A stretch of DNA of 64,000 nt from NCBI GenBank assembly GCA_031761405.1, contig JASEVX010000001.1, positions 202,200,390-202,264,389 on the forward strand, in the 5' to 3' direction. The notes below the pieces were generated by a model. It did not search any database. It was given only the letters and a program-made list of their open reading frames with translations, and had not been told where the DNA came from. The translations under genes were made by a program, and so were the position numbers. This DNA is from Serripes groenlandicus. Its lineage: Eukaryota > Mollusca > Bivalvia > Cardiida > Cardiidae. This document shows, in pieces, positions 12,101-27,100 of the stretch; position 1 is the stretch's first letter, and each line of letters begins with the position of its first letter.

Positions 12101-15100
12101 CAAAAGTCGTCGCTGCAGAGGCTTCAAAATGCATCAGCAAGTGGGAAATGGTTAAAGGGACTGAATCCCATATGAGAAAAAAGCGGAAAAAAAAGAAAAT
12201 TGTTAAAAATTGCTATTACCTTGATGTTTTTGCATGTAAGGCATTGAGATTTGCTGACTGATGTATAACAATATATGCACACTATTAATATTGTGGAGAT
12301 TTTTCGTTATTTTGCATTGTAAAATCTACTGGGTTAGTAACCCAGTAAATCTAAAAATATCGCTGTATATTTATCATGTGATCACTACAATCTCCTTCCC
12401 AGAGTTGTTGTTCCTTACACTCATGCATGCATGAATGTAATGAGTCGATAGTGTTAGAGAATGCCGAATTGAATCCACAAATTCAAATGAGCAAGAGGAA
12501 ATTCCACGGTATTTTTAAACGGGAAAACACGGAGCGGACGTTTTTTTAACTGCTTATTTCCTATGAAATAATGAAAAACAAGACTTGTACAACCTTCTAC
12601 AACATTCCGTTACATATATATCCAGGCCAATGATCTTCAAACTTGGTATGGACATACTTCATAGCAAGTTGGTGATGCCTACACAGTTTGGAGTCAGTAG
12701 GTCAAGGTTACTGTAACTTTCTATATAGAAACAGTTCATGGTTAAAGTTTTTGTGCAAGCTAGCATTTACCCTTATAACTAACATACACTTAGGCCTGTG
12801 ATCTTCAAGTTGGTTTTGCCTAGAGAGTTTAGAGTTACTAGGTCAAAGGTCAAGGTCACTGACCTTTCTGTAAATAAACAGTTAATGGTTAAAGTTTTTG
12901 TGAAAGCTAGCATTTACCCTTATAACTTACATACGCCTAGGCCTATGATCTTCAAACTTGGTATGGACATACATCATAGCAAGTTGGTGATGCCTATATA
13001 GTTTGGAGTCAATAGGTCAAAGGTCAAGTTCACTGTGACCTTCAATACAGAAACATTCCTTGCTTTAAAACTACTGATTGCTTAGGCCTATGACCCTGAA
13101 ACTTAGTTTGGGTAATGGTTATGATCAGCACTTGACTTATACAGGTCATGGAATCATAAGGTCAAAGGTCAAGGTCACTTTGACCTTTAATGAAAAAAAC
13201 ACTATTTTTTGCAATAACTTTGAACTAGTTGCATATGGTGCAAATTGTTGTGCAGTTACATTAAGAGTCCATATCTTAGTAACTACTTGATGCATTCCAT
13301 TGAAACGTTATAAAACCCTTCCCAACCATCACACCTATGAAAATAATCAAGTTAAATAACTCTATCCTGCATATAATGCAAATTATCACCCTTCACCCTT
13401 ATGTTTAGCATGCAACTACATTAGAGTCCATAATCTCAGTAATCAAATAAGAGGTGGAATAGTCGAACATGCTGTCCTCCGACAGCTCTTGTTTAGTTTC
13501 ATTGATTGCGAAACAAGCTTTCAGCTTATATAAATCACGCCCAATGTCCGATTCCTGGAGACATAACCAGTAATTGCGCTGTTTGTGGGGGAAAATCCCA
13601 AAGGCAGAACCCGCTCATCACAGGATTTGAATCCAGAACCTTTGGTACCTGAGGCCTTGTCTAAAGCTGCACCAATAGCTTCCATTGTACCTTATTTGTA
13701 AAACATCTGATTTGTGGAAAAACCAGATAAACTTAAATGTTTTTCACCTTTGTTTTCAAATGATCAATGAATTATTCAGGTGAATTACGGAAGGCTTTAC
13801 CAGGTATTGTGTTAGACCTTCTTGAAGAATCCTGGAAGAAAGAGACATTGGAGGCTCTAGAGAATATGAAAGATGGAGTCAAGTAAGTATTATACATTTG
13901 AGCCACTCTCTACTTTACACTTTTCTCACAGACAGGCGCTTTCTGACGCCTCTGCAGCAGACGACTTTTTCAAAAAGAGAAATTGCTAATAAATGAGCGA
14001 TTTCTCCATTTATCACAATGATTTTAACTTTATTCAATATTCATACTATCATTTTCTATATTTTTGCCTTGATAATTTTAAATTTGTCTGCTGCAGATTT
14101 ATTGTATTTTGGAAAGGCTTTTAAAATATTTAACAGTAAAGTTAAGGTTGTTTTTCCTGGAGCATTGCTCATTTGTTACAGCCCTTTCCAATATGCAGAG
14201 GCATTTTCTCGCATCTGCTGCAGACGACTTTTGAAGACATAGTGCTGTAATGAAAAACTGTTCATCATGATTCCACCTTTTCCCACAATGTTTTCAAGTG
14301 TGGTCTGCTGCAGAGGCAAATTTAAACGTTGTTTGTAATAAGTAATCTGTATGTTGTTAATCTTAATTGATAAAAATAACACATTTTTATTTAACTCTAT
14401 CCAAAAGTTAATTCTATTATTTATAAAGATTTTCGATATTTAACGAGTGTGCCATTATGACATAAAACTAACCCTTTGCTTTATATGCTTCTCTTACACG
14501 TTTTTAAATTGATATTTTTAGAGAAAAGGAACACATTTAGATTAGATTTACTTTTCAACAATGTTTCAAAAGTCTTCTGCTACAGATTGCAAAACTTATC
14601 TCGGCCATAATGATTTTTTAGCTCGACTTTTGAAAAAACGAGAGCTATTGTCATGACCCTGGCGTCGGCGGCGTGATCGTCCGGTTAAGGTTTTTTGTTT
14701 AGCTCATTTTTTTTTTTTTTCTGTTTTCTCCTTTTCAGTCGAGCGTATGTGCCGTACGCGGTGCTCTTGTTTATATTTCTGGCCATCCATCAACGATTCC
14801 TTTCAGTCAAAATCCAACAATTTAACCCCCCCCCCTTTCCAACATACAACAATTCTGCAGCAGACAACTTTGAAAACATACAGGCAAACATGTTGAAAAC
14901 CTCTACGAATGAAGGTTTACTTATTGGATAGAAGTGTCTATATATGGCTAGGACTAAAGCATGGCCAGATGGATTTAATTGAATCTTCAAATCTTCAAAG
15001 AAAGATTAGCCATTGCATTTAATGTTATTCTCTAGCTTTCATTAAGATTGCTAAGAGGAAAACAGGAGTTATGACCCGTTTCATTAGTTATTACCAATAT

Positions 15101-18100
15101 CAGTTGTCAACTTTTAAAAACATTGTAGCAAAAGGTGAAATTGCTCATGTAGAGCAATTTCCCCTTTTGCCACAGTGTTTGCAACTTTATTTAACAATTC
15201 AGCTATCTTTTATGGAGAATTTACATATTTTAGTCACCATGTATTCAAAGTCGTCTGCTGCAGATTTGCTGCATGTGGGAAGGGTTAATTTTCTTATTTA
15301 TATCTGTAGGTGTCCAGGATGTGGATATTCTGGTGTTCTTGAAGCTGCCATTAAAAATTTCAAATGCAGTAAATGTAAAAAGGTATGTGTAATAGAATGT
15401 TTCTTATTTACTTGTTTTTATTGTGTCACCCTACGTAGCATGGTAGGCACTTAGGGATTTTTTTTTTTGTCTGGCGTCTGTCTGTCTGTCTGTCCGTCAC
15501 ACTTTTTCGTCACATTTTTTCGTCACACTTTCAATGAGCAGTGCAGGTGACACACGTGCTCCGCGGAGCACTCCATTCTAGTTTTAATATGGGGATGCTT
15601 ATTCATACTATGGATACCTTGCCGGGTTATCCAATTGACTTGAAAATGGTAGTAATGGCTGCCCTCCTTGGCACTCAGGGTTTCAAGGTAAGCCTTACGA
15701 CTGACTGACTGGTGTCAGGATAATTGGACCATTTCTTAACCCTTTCCGACATACAACAATTCTGCAGCAGACGACTTTGAACATATTTTGTCAAAAAATA
15801 GAAAATCTCTATAATTGAATGGATAACCTATGTCTAAAAGTGGAAAACATTGTGGCAAAAGGAGAAATTGCTCGTTTTGAGCAATTTCTTCTTTTGTCAC
15901 TATGTTTTCAAAAAGCCGTCTGCTGCAGAGGCGTCAGAAAGTGTCTATATGTGGGAAAGGGTTAACTTACAGAGGAAACACCTGGATAAAACTGAAAAAC
16001 TGTAGAATGCGGCGTAAAACACCAAACAATCAATTAATCAATGCTTATTATATACTGCCCTGCTACTGAGCTAGCTTTTGTAGTAACATGATTTGGTTCA
16101 CCTTGAGGACAAGAGGTCCCGAGTTCAAGCCCCGGTTGGGTCAGACTTTTTCAGATGGGTTACATAATTATATTGTAATTCTACATCTTTCCAAATTTGA
16201 TGATTTAGAATGAGTAAATAGGGTGTCTGGTTTATATGACCCCTTCCCTGATGTATAAATTACATGATGCCTCTGATGCAGGTCAATATTCAAAACAATG
16301 TTGGAAAAGGAGAAATAGCTCATTATGAGCATTTCTCCTTTTTCCTTCAGTTAATACTGTTTTTCAGATGTTTATTGAAACCTTCTGTGACTAGTAAGAT
16401 GAACAGGTTGATCTGGATTGTCACTGGTCACAAATGCCCAAATATTGCTTTTATAAACCCTTTCCCACATACAGCAAATCAGCAGAAGATGACTTTAAAA
16501 ACGTAATGGGCAAAACATTTGAAAAATCTCCGTACATGAAAGTACAATAATTTGTCACAATGTTTTCAGAATTCGTCTTCTGCAGCGGCATCAGTAATCA
16601 GCTATATGTTGGAAAGGGTTAACCCTTTCCCTTTCCCTCATACGTTAATTCTGCAGCAGACGACTTCAAACATATTTTGTCAAAATATGGAAAAATCTCT
16701 ATAACTGAATGGATAACCTATGACTAAAAGTGGAAAACATTGTGTCAAAAGGAGAAATTGCACGTTTTGTGCAATTTCTTCTTTTGTCACTATGTTTTCA
16801 AAAAGCCGTCTGCTGCAGAGGCGTCAGAAAGCGTCTATATGAGGGAAAGGGTTAAGCCACCATTATTATATTGTTTTGTCATTAACAGAATTATTGTCGA
16901 CTGTGTGGGATGGAATGGTCCCAAAAACAACATGACCTCTGTGTTAAGATGACCAAGAAAGTCTCGGAGGCGACAGGACATACTATAAATATACCAGCTC
17001 ATTGGGTCATAGATCCAAACACGGAGATAGAAATGGTTTGGAATTTTTGTTTATTCTGAGCTGTCCTGTTTTGCCTGATATGGCTATATTGGAAAACTAA
17101 AAAAAAATTATCTTCAGAACATATTGTTCCATTTTAAATTAAATTTGTCCAATTTATTTCTTCAAAAAAAATAAATCATGGACATAACTGGTTGGACAAA
17201 AACCATGGACATAAGTGGTTTGACACAAACTATGGACATAAGTGGTTGGTGCTCTTAATCCTCATATTTGAAAACTTACATGGTATCAGCTAATCTTTAG
17301 CCGGATTGCTCTAGCAATTCCGGTCTATAGATTGGCGATGTCCATCCGTCTGTCTGTCCGTCAACATTTTGGTTAAAGTTTCAGGTTGAGGCAAAATCTC
17401 AGCACTGGAAAGGGTTACAAACTGGAAACTTTGCCTGAAGGTAACCAGTAACAAGTTCTATTGATTTCTATGGTTACTTTGAATTCCGGTCTATAGATTT
17501 GCGATGTCCGTCCGTCTGTCTGTCTGTCCGTCAACATTTTGGTTAAAGTTTCAGGTTGAGGCAAAATCTCAGCACTGGAAAGGGTTACAAACTTGAAACA
17601 TTGCCTAAAGGTAACCAGTAACAAGTTCTATTGATTTCTATGGTTACTTTGACCTTGACCTTGGTTTGTCGATTTTCAAGGTCAAATTGCCGACAATCCG
17701 GCCTTACCGTCTTCAGCGGTTTCTTGTTTAATATATGTAACTTGAATGTTCATAGGGTGATCGTCTAACAGATTATGCAATGTTGATTGGTAAAGAAACA
17801 TATCTGCCTGGGGGGGTGGTCTATTTTGTTTAACCATTATGCCTATAGTGAAAACATTAAATATTTTCTTCTCAGAATATATCTTGTGTAAATGGATCAT
17901 TGGTCCATATAGTCGCCAGCCAGGGGGTGGGTTTCTTTTGCCCAAAGTGTAAACTTTTAGAATGTTATCTCATAACAAAACCCCAGTCTGATTTGAGATC
18001 GTTTATCATAAATATCTATCTTGACCCATTGGTTTTCTGAAGTCACATTAAACCTTTCCCAAGTATAATATAGAAAATCTTCCAAAATGAAGACTTACTT

Positions 18101-21100
18101 ATTTCTATTAGAAACTTTCTGACGCCTCTGCAGCAGACGGCTTTTTGAAAACATAGTGACAAAAGAAGAAATTGCTCAAAACGAGCAATTTCTCCTTTTG
18201 ACACAATGATTTCCAACTAAGAGTGATAGGTTATCCATTTAATTATAGAGATTTTCTATTTTTTGACAAAATATGTTCAAAGTCATCTGCTTCAGAATTG
18301 TCGTATGAGGGAAAGAGTTAAATAGAGTTGAAAACATTGTGTCAAAAGGAGAAATTGCTTGTTTTGAGCAATTTCTTCTTTTGTCACCAAGTTTTCAAAA
18401 GTAGTCTGCTGCAACATTTAAGTCAAACATATGTAAGCTCTCTATTAAAGATAGAACAATTACTGAATTAAGTTGAAAACATTGTGGCAATAGGAGAAAT
18501 TGCTTGTTTCGAGCAATTTCTTCTTTTTGCCACAATCTTTTTATAAGTGGTCTGCTACAGATCATGTGTCAGAATGCGTCTGTAGGTGGGAAAGTGTTAA
18601 ACTCTTTCCAACCTACAGCAAAACTACAGCAGATGACTGGAAATAATTTTATGGTTTCATGCAAATCGGTTGTAACTTCATCTTGAATAAGATGTAGTTA
18701 CAACTGTTTTGCATGAAGCCCTCGAATTGAGGAAAAAAGCAGAAATCCACTACTGATGACTGTTTAATTTCAATATAGAGTAGAAAACATTATGGCAAAT
18801 GGAGAAATTGCTCATGATGAGCAATTTATCCATTTGCCATACTGTTTCCAAAAGTCGTCAGCTGCAGAAACGTCAAAATGCTTCTACAATTGGGAAAGGG
18901 AAATAACTAAACAATTATAATTATATCTGACAGGGTTACTCCATAGTAGAACTGGACCAAATGTGTGACGAGTCTTTAGATGTAATGGCGGCGTTTTCCC
19001 AATCTCTAACAGCTGACCCTTGCACTGTAAGCAAAATCTATAGAATACAGAACCAGAGGCTCTGGGAGAAATATAGCTTGTAAGTCAAATTTTAGTGCAT
19101 ACACTTTAAACCTTTCCCTCTTGCTGACTTTAGGAGTAATAAAGCTTGTAAGTCAAATTTGAGTCTGTACACTTTAGCTCTATCCCGCACACAACAAACC
19201 TGCAGCAGACCACTTTGAAAACACATAGGCTTAAAAATGGAAAATCTCTTTAAATGACAGTATAATTACTGAACAAAAATGAAAACAGTGTGGCAAATGG
19301 ATAAATTGCTCATTTTGACCAATTTCTCCTTTTGTCACTATGTTTTCAGACATCATCTGCTTCATAGAAGTCAGAATTCGTCTATATGTGAGAAAGGGTT
19401 AACACTTTCCCTCTTGCAGGCCCTGGGAAAAATAAAGCTTCTAAGTCATAGTTTAGTCTTTACACCCTAACCCTTTCCTACAAACAGATGATTTCTGATG
19501 CCTCTGTAGTAGAGGCGTCAGAAAGTGTCTTTATGTTGATAAAAAGGTAGATTTGTTAATAGAAAAATGATGGGAATTTTAAGCGTTTATTCACAGCACA
19601 TATTATATATGAAGTTACAAACAAAATATTTATCATGTAACAATTTTTGTCTCGTTGGGTAAAGAAGTGAAAGCGATACTAAGCTGTTGCTTTGTTGGTG
19701 ACTTCGTCAAACATTTTCGTTAAGCTCAAAGTTAAAAGTTTGGATGTTTTATATTTCCCCAAAGAGTACAAGTACTAACCCTTTCAAACTTGGATCATAG
19801 TTACATCTTATATCCTTCATTATGCCTTCAATGCTGGGTGACTGCTTCACTGTTTTCTAGATTAACCTATTCCCACCTAGACCATGGACGCATTTTGACA
19901 CATTTTGATACATTTGCAGCGGATGACTTATGAAAACATTGTGACGAAATTGCGCATAATGAGCAATTTTTCCTTTTGCCACAATGTTTTCAACTCTATT
20001 CATTAATTATAGTTTATTTTAAAGAGATTTTCCATATTTTTGCCAAGTAATTTCCAGATTTACTCTGTATGTGGGAAAGGGTTAACTTGATTTTAACACT
20101 TGCAGTTAGATTACAATAGGTGACAGGAAAAACGTATAATTACACATAATTCTGTTTAAGATTTAAATTGCTAGTGACCAAAGGAGCTTTTTATGCCTTT
20201 CCAACAATAATCAAATCTTCAGCAGATGACTTGTAAAAATAAGTGAAAAGTACATAAAGTCTACATGAATTATGATATAGCTTTTGAGCAATTTTACCTT
20301 TATTGAGCAATTTTACCTTTTTGAGCAATGTTTTCAAGAACTGTTTGTTAACCCTTTCCCTCATACGACAATTCTGCAGCAGACGACTTTGAACATATTT
20401 TGTCAAAAAATAGAAAATCTCTATAATTGAATGGAAAACCTACGACTAAAAGTGGGAAACATTGTGGCAAAAGGAGAAATTGCTTGCTTTGAGCAATTTC
20501 TTCATTTGTCACTATGTTTTCAAAAAGCAGTCTGCTGCAGAGGCATCAGAAAGCGTCTATATGAGGGAAAGGGTTAATGATAAATCAAGTGTGAAACTAA
20601 TTATTATTTATCACGACCTACAGGTTCAGAACTCACATGACTCAGGATATTGGGGAACTTCAGATAAATGAGAGGAGATTGTTTCATGGCACACACAATG
20701 ATGTAATAGACAGTATATGTAAGGAGGGTTTTGATTGGAGGCTGAGTGGTAAACATGGAACAGTTTTTGGACATGGTATGTATAATGATACTAGGTCAAA
20801 ATAGGTATAATAGGGCACAGTACACAATGATTATATGGATATGCCTTGGTGTTGTAGTGGTAGAGCTTCTTCCGTGGTTGCGAGGGGTCACAGGTTTGAT
20901 GACAGACTCGTTGGTGTCAGGATAATGGACCAGAAGTACTGGCATTGCAGTGATATTTACAACTGAGTTATTGTTGAAAGTGGGGTGAAATACCGTGCAA
21001 ACTATTTGATTAGAGGGTTTTGATTGCAGGTGCATTGGTTTATGTGGTAAATATGGAACTGTTTTGGAAATAATATGTATAATAATAGGTCACAGGGGTG

Positions 21101-24100
21101 TTATAATAGGGCACAGGACACAGTGATGTAATTGACAGTAAGATTGTTTTTATTGGAGAATGTATTTGTAAGGAGGGTTTTGATTGGAGGTTCAACGGTT
21201 TATGTGGTAAACATTAAACTGTTTTGGAAACAATATGTGTAATAATAGGTCACATGGGTGTTATAATAGGGCACAGTACACAGTGATATAATTGACAGTA
21301 AGATTGTTTTGATTGGAGATTGTATTTGTAAGGAGGGTTTTGATTGGAGGTTCAACAGTTTATGTGGTAAACATTGAACTGCTTTGGAAACAATATGTGT
21401 AATAATAGGTCACAGGGACGTTATAATAGGGCACAGAACACAGTGATGTAATTGACAGTAACATTGTTTTGATTGGAGATTGTATTTGTAAGGAGGATTT
21501 TGATAGAAGATAAACTTGTTTATGTGGTAAACATAACCACCAGGGACTGTATTTGGACACAATATGAGCCGTTCCTTGAGAAAACCAACATTATGGAATC
21601 TGCGTAATGTATCGACCCAGATCAGCCTGCACAGTCCATGCAGGCTAATCTGGGCCGACACATTCCGTCTCAGAGGTATAGAGTAATGATTCCTGAAACA
21701 GAAATTCCACAGGAGGCGAAAATTGTCTGTCCGGGTTAGCCTGCACGGCATACTTAGGCTAATCTGGCTCGATGCTTTACGCAGAGTCAACAATGTTGGT
21801 TTTCTCGATAGAGGGCTCATATGTATAATAATAGGGCATAGTACATACTGACGTTATAGACAGAAGGAAAGTTTTGATTGGCATTTATATGGTATGTGGA
21901 ACTGTATATGGGCATGTTATGTATACATCACTGTACCAGGAATATACATTTATATGGTATGTGGAACTGTGTATGGGCATGTTATGTATATGTCACGGTA
22001 CCAGGAATATACATTTATATGGGCATGTTATGTATATATCACGGTACCAGGAATATACATTTATATGGTATGTGGAACTGTGTATGGGCATGTTATGTAT
22101 ATATCACGGTAGGTACCAGGAATATACATTTATATGGTATGTGGAACTGTATATGGGCATGTTATGTATACATCACGGTACCAGGAATATACATATTATC
22201 TATGTCTCTGATGAATGATAAATACCCCTTCGTAGCTGTTTGATCGCTTCGAGCCGAGAGCTCTCGTAAAATGTCTTCTGAGAACCTGATATATAAGTTT
22301 GGAACCGAAGGCTAGTCAAGTTAGACGCACAGGTTTTTAGCTTGTCTATTCAAAGAATAAGAAGGGCTTTTGCAGATAAAAATTGTGAAATCTTGAATGT
22401 CAACTTTTTATAAAAAAAGATCAAAATCATGGTTGGAAAAAGATGAATTACTCTTCTGAGCAATTTATCTTTTTCCCACAAAGTTTTCAAAAGTCTTCTG
22501 CTGAAGAGTCTTTTAAAGTTGTCCGTATGAAAGAAACATTATTATATTCATCAAGATTGAATGTTATGAAAGTTGTGATGATTTTTTTTTTCCCATTGAT
22601 TTTAAGCTCTCAGAATATTTTTTTCCAGGAACTTATTTTGCTAAAGATGCAAGATATTCCACAAAATATTCCTCAAAAAATGGTTTACAATGGTTACCGC
22701 CTAAGAGCAATGATGCAGGTAGGAAAATGTTACACTTGCAGATACATATTGACACAATCATAAAACTTTTGAAAATAATTTACCAATGAGATACTGTGAT
22801 ATTGGTAATTTACCAAGTGAATACCATTCTATAAGTAATTTACCAATGGAATACAGTGATTTTGGTAATTTGCCATGTGAATACCATGTTATAAGTAATT
22901 ATAGGAGTCGCGCTTGTCGGTTTGTCGGTCCGTTGGTCTGTAGACATTTCTTGTGAACACTATTTCTCAGCAACCCTTGGTCAGAATTCAATATAACTTC
23001 ACAAGAATAATTGATACCAAGCCTAATTGTGCATATTGTCGGCGTGTTGCACTGGAATTATTTTTAAATAAGTTATGGCCCCTTGAATTTTTCATACATA
23101 AGTATATTGTCAGGCACCAGCTGGGGGTATTCATCACCTTCAGTGATATTTCTAGTGAATACCATGCTTTAAGTAATTTACCAATGGGATACTTTGATGT
23201 TGGTTATTTACCAATGGGATACTGTGATATTGGCTTTAAGTAATTTACCAATTGGATACCAATTGGATACTGTGATATTGGCAATTTTCCAAGTGAATAC
23301 TAGGATATAAGTAATTTACCAAGGGAATACTGTGATATTGGCAATTTGCCAGGTAAACACTAAGATATAAGTAATTTACCAATGGAATACTTTGATGTTG
23401 GTAATTTACCAATGGTATACTGTGATAATGGTAATTTACAAATGGAATACTGTTCTATAAGTTATTTACCGAGGGAATACTGTGATATTGGTAATTTACA
23501 AATGGAATACTGTTCTATAAGTTATTTACCGAGGAAATACTGTGCTATTGGTAATTTACCAATGGGATACTTTGATGTTGTTTATTGTCTCGCCCACGAT
23601 AGTGGAGTGAGACATAACAGTCACTTTTCCGGCGACGGCGACGGCGGCCGCTTTTACAAATAGCTATATCTCGGCAACCCCTGCTTGAATTTTTCTGAAG
23701 TCAAGGTCATAATTGTGCAGAACTTGACCTTTGTTAGGTAACTTAACCTCAAAACTTAACCTTTCTTATATCTCAGCAACCCCTGCTTGAATTTTTCTGA
23801 AACTTTGTCAGATGTATTGTTTGATCATGGGACATCTGTCAGCGTCAAAATGTTCAGGGTCAAGGTCATAATTGTGCAGAACTTGACCTTTGTTAGGTAA
23901 CTTAACCTTTCTTATATCTCAGCAACCTCTGCTTGAATTTTTCTGAAACTTTGTCAGATGTATTGTTTGGTCATGGGACATCTGTCAACGTCAAACTTTT
24001 CAGGGTCAAGGTCATAATTGTGCAGCACTTGACCTTTGTTAGGTAACTTAACCTCAAAACTTAACCTTTCTTATATCTCAGCAACCTCTGCTTGAATTTT

Positions 24101-27100
24101 TCTGAAACTTTGTCAGATGTATTGTTTGGTCATGATAATCTGTCAACGTCATAATTTTCAGGGTCAAGGTCATAATTGTGCAGAACTTGACCCTTTCTTA
24201 TATCTCGGCAACCCCTGCTGGAATTTTTCTGAAACTTTGTCAGATGTATTGTTTGGTCATGGGACATCTGTCAACGTCAACATTTTCAGGGTCAAGGTCA
24301 TAATTGTGCAGAACTTGACCTTTGTTAGGTAACTTAACCTCAAAACTTAACCTTTCTTATATCTCAGCAACCCCTGCTTGGATTTTTCTGAAACTTTGTC
24401 AGATGTATTGTTTGGTAATGGGACATCTGTCAACGTCATAATTTTTAGGGTCAAGGTCATAATTGTGCAGAACTTGACCCTTTCTTATATCTCAGCAACC
24501 CCTGCTGGAATTTTTCTGAAACTTTGTCAGATGTATTGTTTGGTCATGGGACATCCATCAACGTCAAAATTTTCAGGGTCAAGGTCATAATTGTGCAGAA
24601 CTTGACCTTTGTTAGGTAACTTAACCTCAAAACTTAAAACTTTCTTATATCTCAGCAACCCCTGCTGGAATTCTTCTGAAACTTTGTCAGATGTTATGTT
24701 TGGTCACACTTACATCAAACTTTTCAGGGTCAAGGTCATAATTGTGCAGCACTTGACCTTTGTTAGGTAACTTAACCTCAAAACTTAACCTTTCTTATAT
24801 CTCAGCAACCTCTGCTTGAATTTTTCTGAAACTTTGTCAGATGTATTGTTTGGTCATGATAATCTGTCAACGTCATAATTTTCAGGGTCAAGGTCATAAT
24901 TGTGCAGAACTTGACCCTTTCTTATATCTCGGCAACCCCTGCTGGAATTTTTCTGAAACTTTGTCAGATGTATTGTTTGGTCATGGGACATCTGTCAACG
25001 TCAACATTTTCAGGGTCAAGGTCATAATTGTGCAGAACTTGACCTTTGTTAGGTAACTTAACCTCAAAACTTAAAACTTTCTTATATCTCAGCAACCCCT
25101 GCTGGAATTCTTCTGAAACTTTGTCAGATGTTATGTTTGGTCACACTTACATTTTATCAACTTTACTTTCTTTTTGCATAGTGATACCATTTAATATCTG
25201 ATTTTCTTAGAAGGGCGAGACACCCTCAGCCCGAGGTCTTGTTTAGCAATGGAATACTTTGATGTTGGTAATTTACCAATGGAATACTTTGTTGTTGGTA
25301 ATTTACCAATGGAATACTGGGATGTTGGTAATTTACCAATGGAATACTTTGATGTTGGTAATTTACAAATGGAATACTGTGATGTTGGTAAGTTACAAAT
25401 GGAATACTGTGACATTGGTAATTTACCAAGTGAATACCTTTCTATAAGTTATTTACCAATGGAATACTTTGATGTTGGTAATTTACCAATGGAATACTGT
25501 GATGTTGGTAATTTACCAATGGAATACTGTGATGTTGGTAATTCACAAATGGAATACTGTGATACTGGTAATTTACCAAGTGAATACCATTCTATAAGTT
25601 ATTTACCAATTGAATACTTTACAAATGGAATACTGTGATGTTGGTAATTTAAAAATGGAATACTGTGATGTTGGTAATTTACAAATGGAATACTGTTCTA
25701 TAAGTTATTTACCCAGGGAATACTGTGCTATTGGTAATTTACCAATGGGATACTTTGATGTTGGTTATTTACCAATGGAATACTTTGATGTTGGTAATTT
25801 ACCAATGGAATACTGTGATGTTGGTAATTTACAAATGGAATACTGTGATACTGGTAATTTACCAAGTGAATACCTTTCTATAAGTTATTTACAAATGGAA
25901 TACTTTGATGTTGGTAAATTACCATGGAATGCTGTGATATTTGTTACTTTACCAATGTAATACTGTGATATTGGTGGTTATTTACCAATGTAATACTGTG
26001 ATATTGGTGGTAATTTCCAATGTAATACTGTGATCTTGGTTATTTACCAATGTAGTGATATTGGTGGTAATTTACCAATGTAATACTGTGATATTGGTGG
26101 TAATTTCCAATGTAATACTGTGATATTGGTTATTTTCCAATGTAATACTGTGATATTGGTGGTAATTCACCAAGTGAATACTAAGCTATTAGAAATTTGC
26201 CAACTCACTATCATGCTATTTGTCATTAATGATTAAGAAAGGGCATTCCATGCTCTATATAAAATAGTGTTGGGAGCCGCATGAAACACCATTCAAAGTA
26301 TCTTACTAGCATTGATCAAAACAATCCTAGAAAAAAAAACTTTCTCAAATGCAAACACACTTGCAGAACATGACTATTGAATACATTGTGGCAAAAGGAG
26401 AAAGTGCTAATTTTTATTTTCAACTCTTATCAATAATTATACTTTCATCCATAGAGACTTTTCCTAAATTTGCTTTTTTTTTACAGTCATGCCACAATGG
26501 ACCAGTGAGGGCGCTTCAAGAAAATCAGGACCAAGCTTTCCTCCCAGTTACACTCAGTCGATGCAATTTAATGTTTTAACAGGGCAAGCCCCGGGCGTAA
26601 CTCACACATTTACAGGAACCCCACAGCCCGTATTCCCACCCTCATCGATCTCCTCACAATCGTCGCAACAATCAACTTTCAATTCTAGTAACACTTTCGC
26701 AAGTGGTTGTTGGAGTAGTTTACCAGTGTCCAGTACACCAGTGACTTCAGTGTTGCCTCACAACTTGTCCAACATTAATCCTAGTGTTTATGTCTTTTCT
26801 GCTAATCCAAGCACAGCCACAAAGAAGATGAAAACAAGAGTTGTTGATCCATCTATTATTTCTTTACGACGAAAACCCCCAGGTAAATCAATGTCTTCTT
26901 CGACATCCGCCACAGCTGCGTTTAACAGTGCTGTAGGATTATCTGTGACTTTGCCCTCTTTTAATCCTGCATTGAGTACCTCAAGTTCAACCTCCACTAA
27001 TGCATCAGTTTGGCCTCCTGTGCCTTCTTTAATGACTTCAACTAGCTCTTCCATAAATATCAATACATTCAATCCTGGTTCTAATCAGGGTTTTGTCTAT

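Larger units (their letters stand above)
22770..26200 (+). repeat. 30-bp minisatellite, twice interrupted
   Basis: The unit reads approximately AATTTACCAATGGAATACTG then TGATGTTGGT, 30 bp, so it is stop-free in frame and gives false 10-residue-repeat peptides (for example GNLPMEYFDV). Blocks at 22770-22898, 23156-23586 and 25247-26200. It lies in the last intron, inside the split PARP domain. Confidence 0.85.

Noticed and set aside
21874..22243. Overlapping 114- and 121-residue frames with repeated YGMWNC/IWYVEL
   Set aside because: 65-bp tandem repeat open in three frames; no gene character.
25249..25960. Repeat protein with 10-residue units (GNLPMEYFDV)
   Set aside because: Product of the 30-bp minisatellite in an intron; antisense and other frames are equally open, and blocks are broken by inserted elements.
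26788..27072. 94-residue minus-strand frame in the last exon
   Set aside because: Shadow of the plus-strand Ser/Thr-rich coding sequence.
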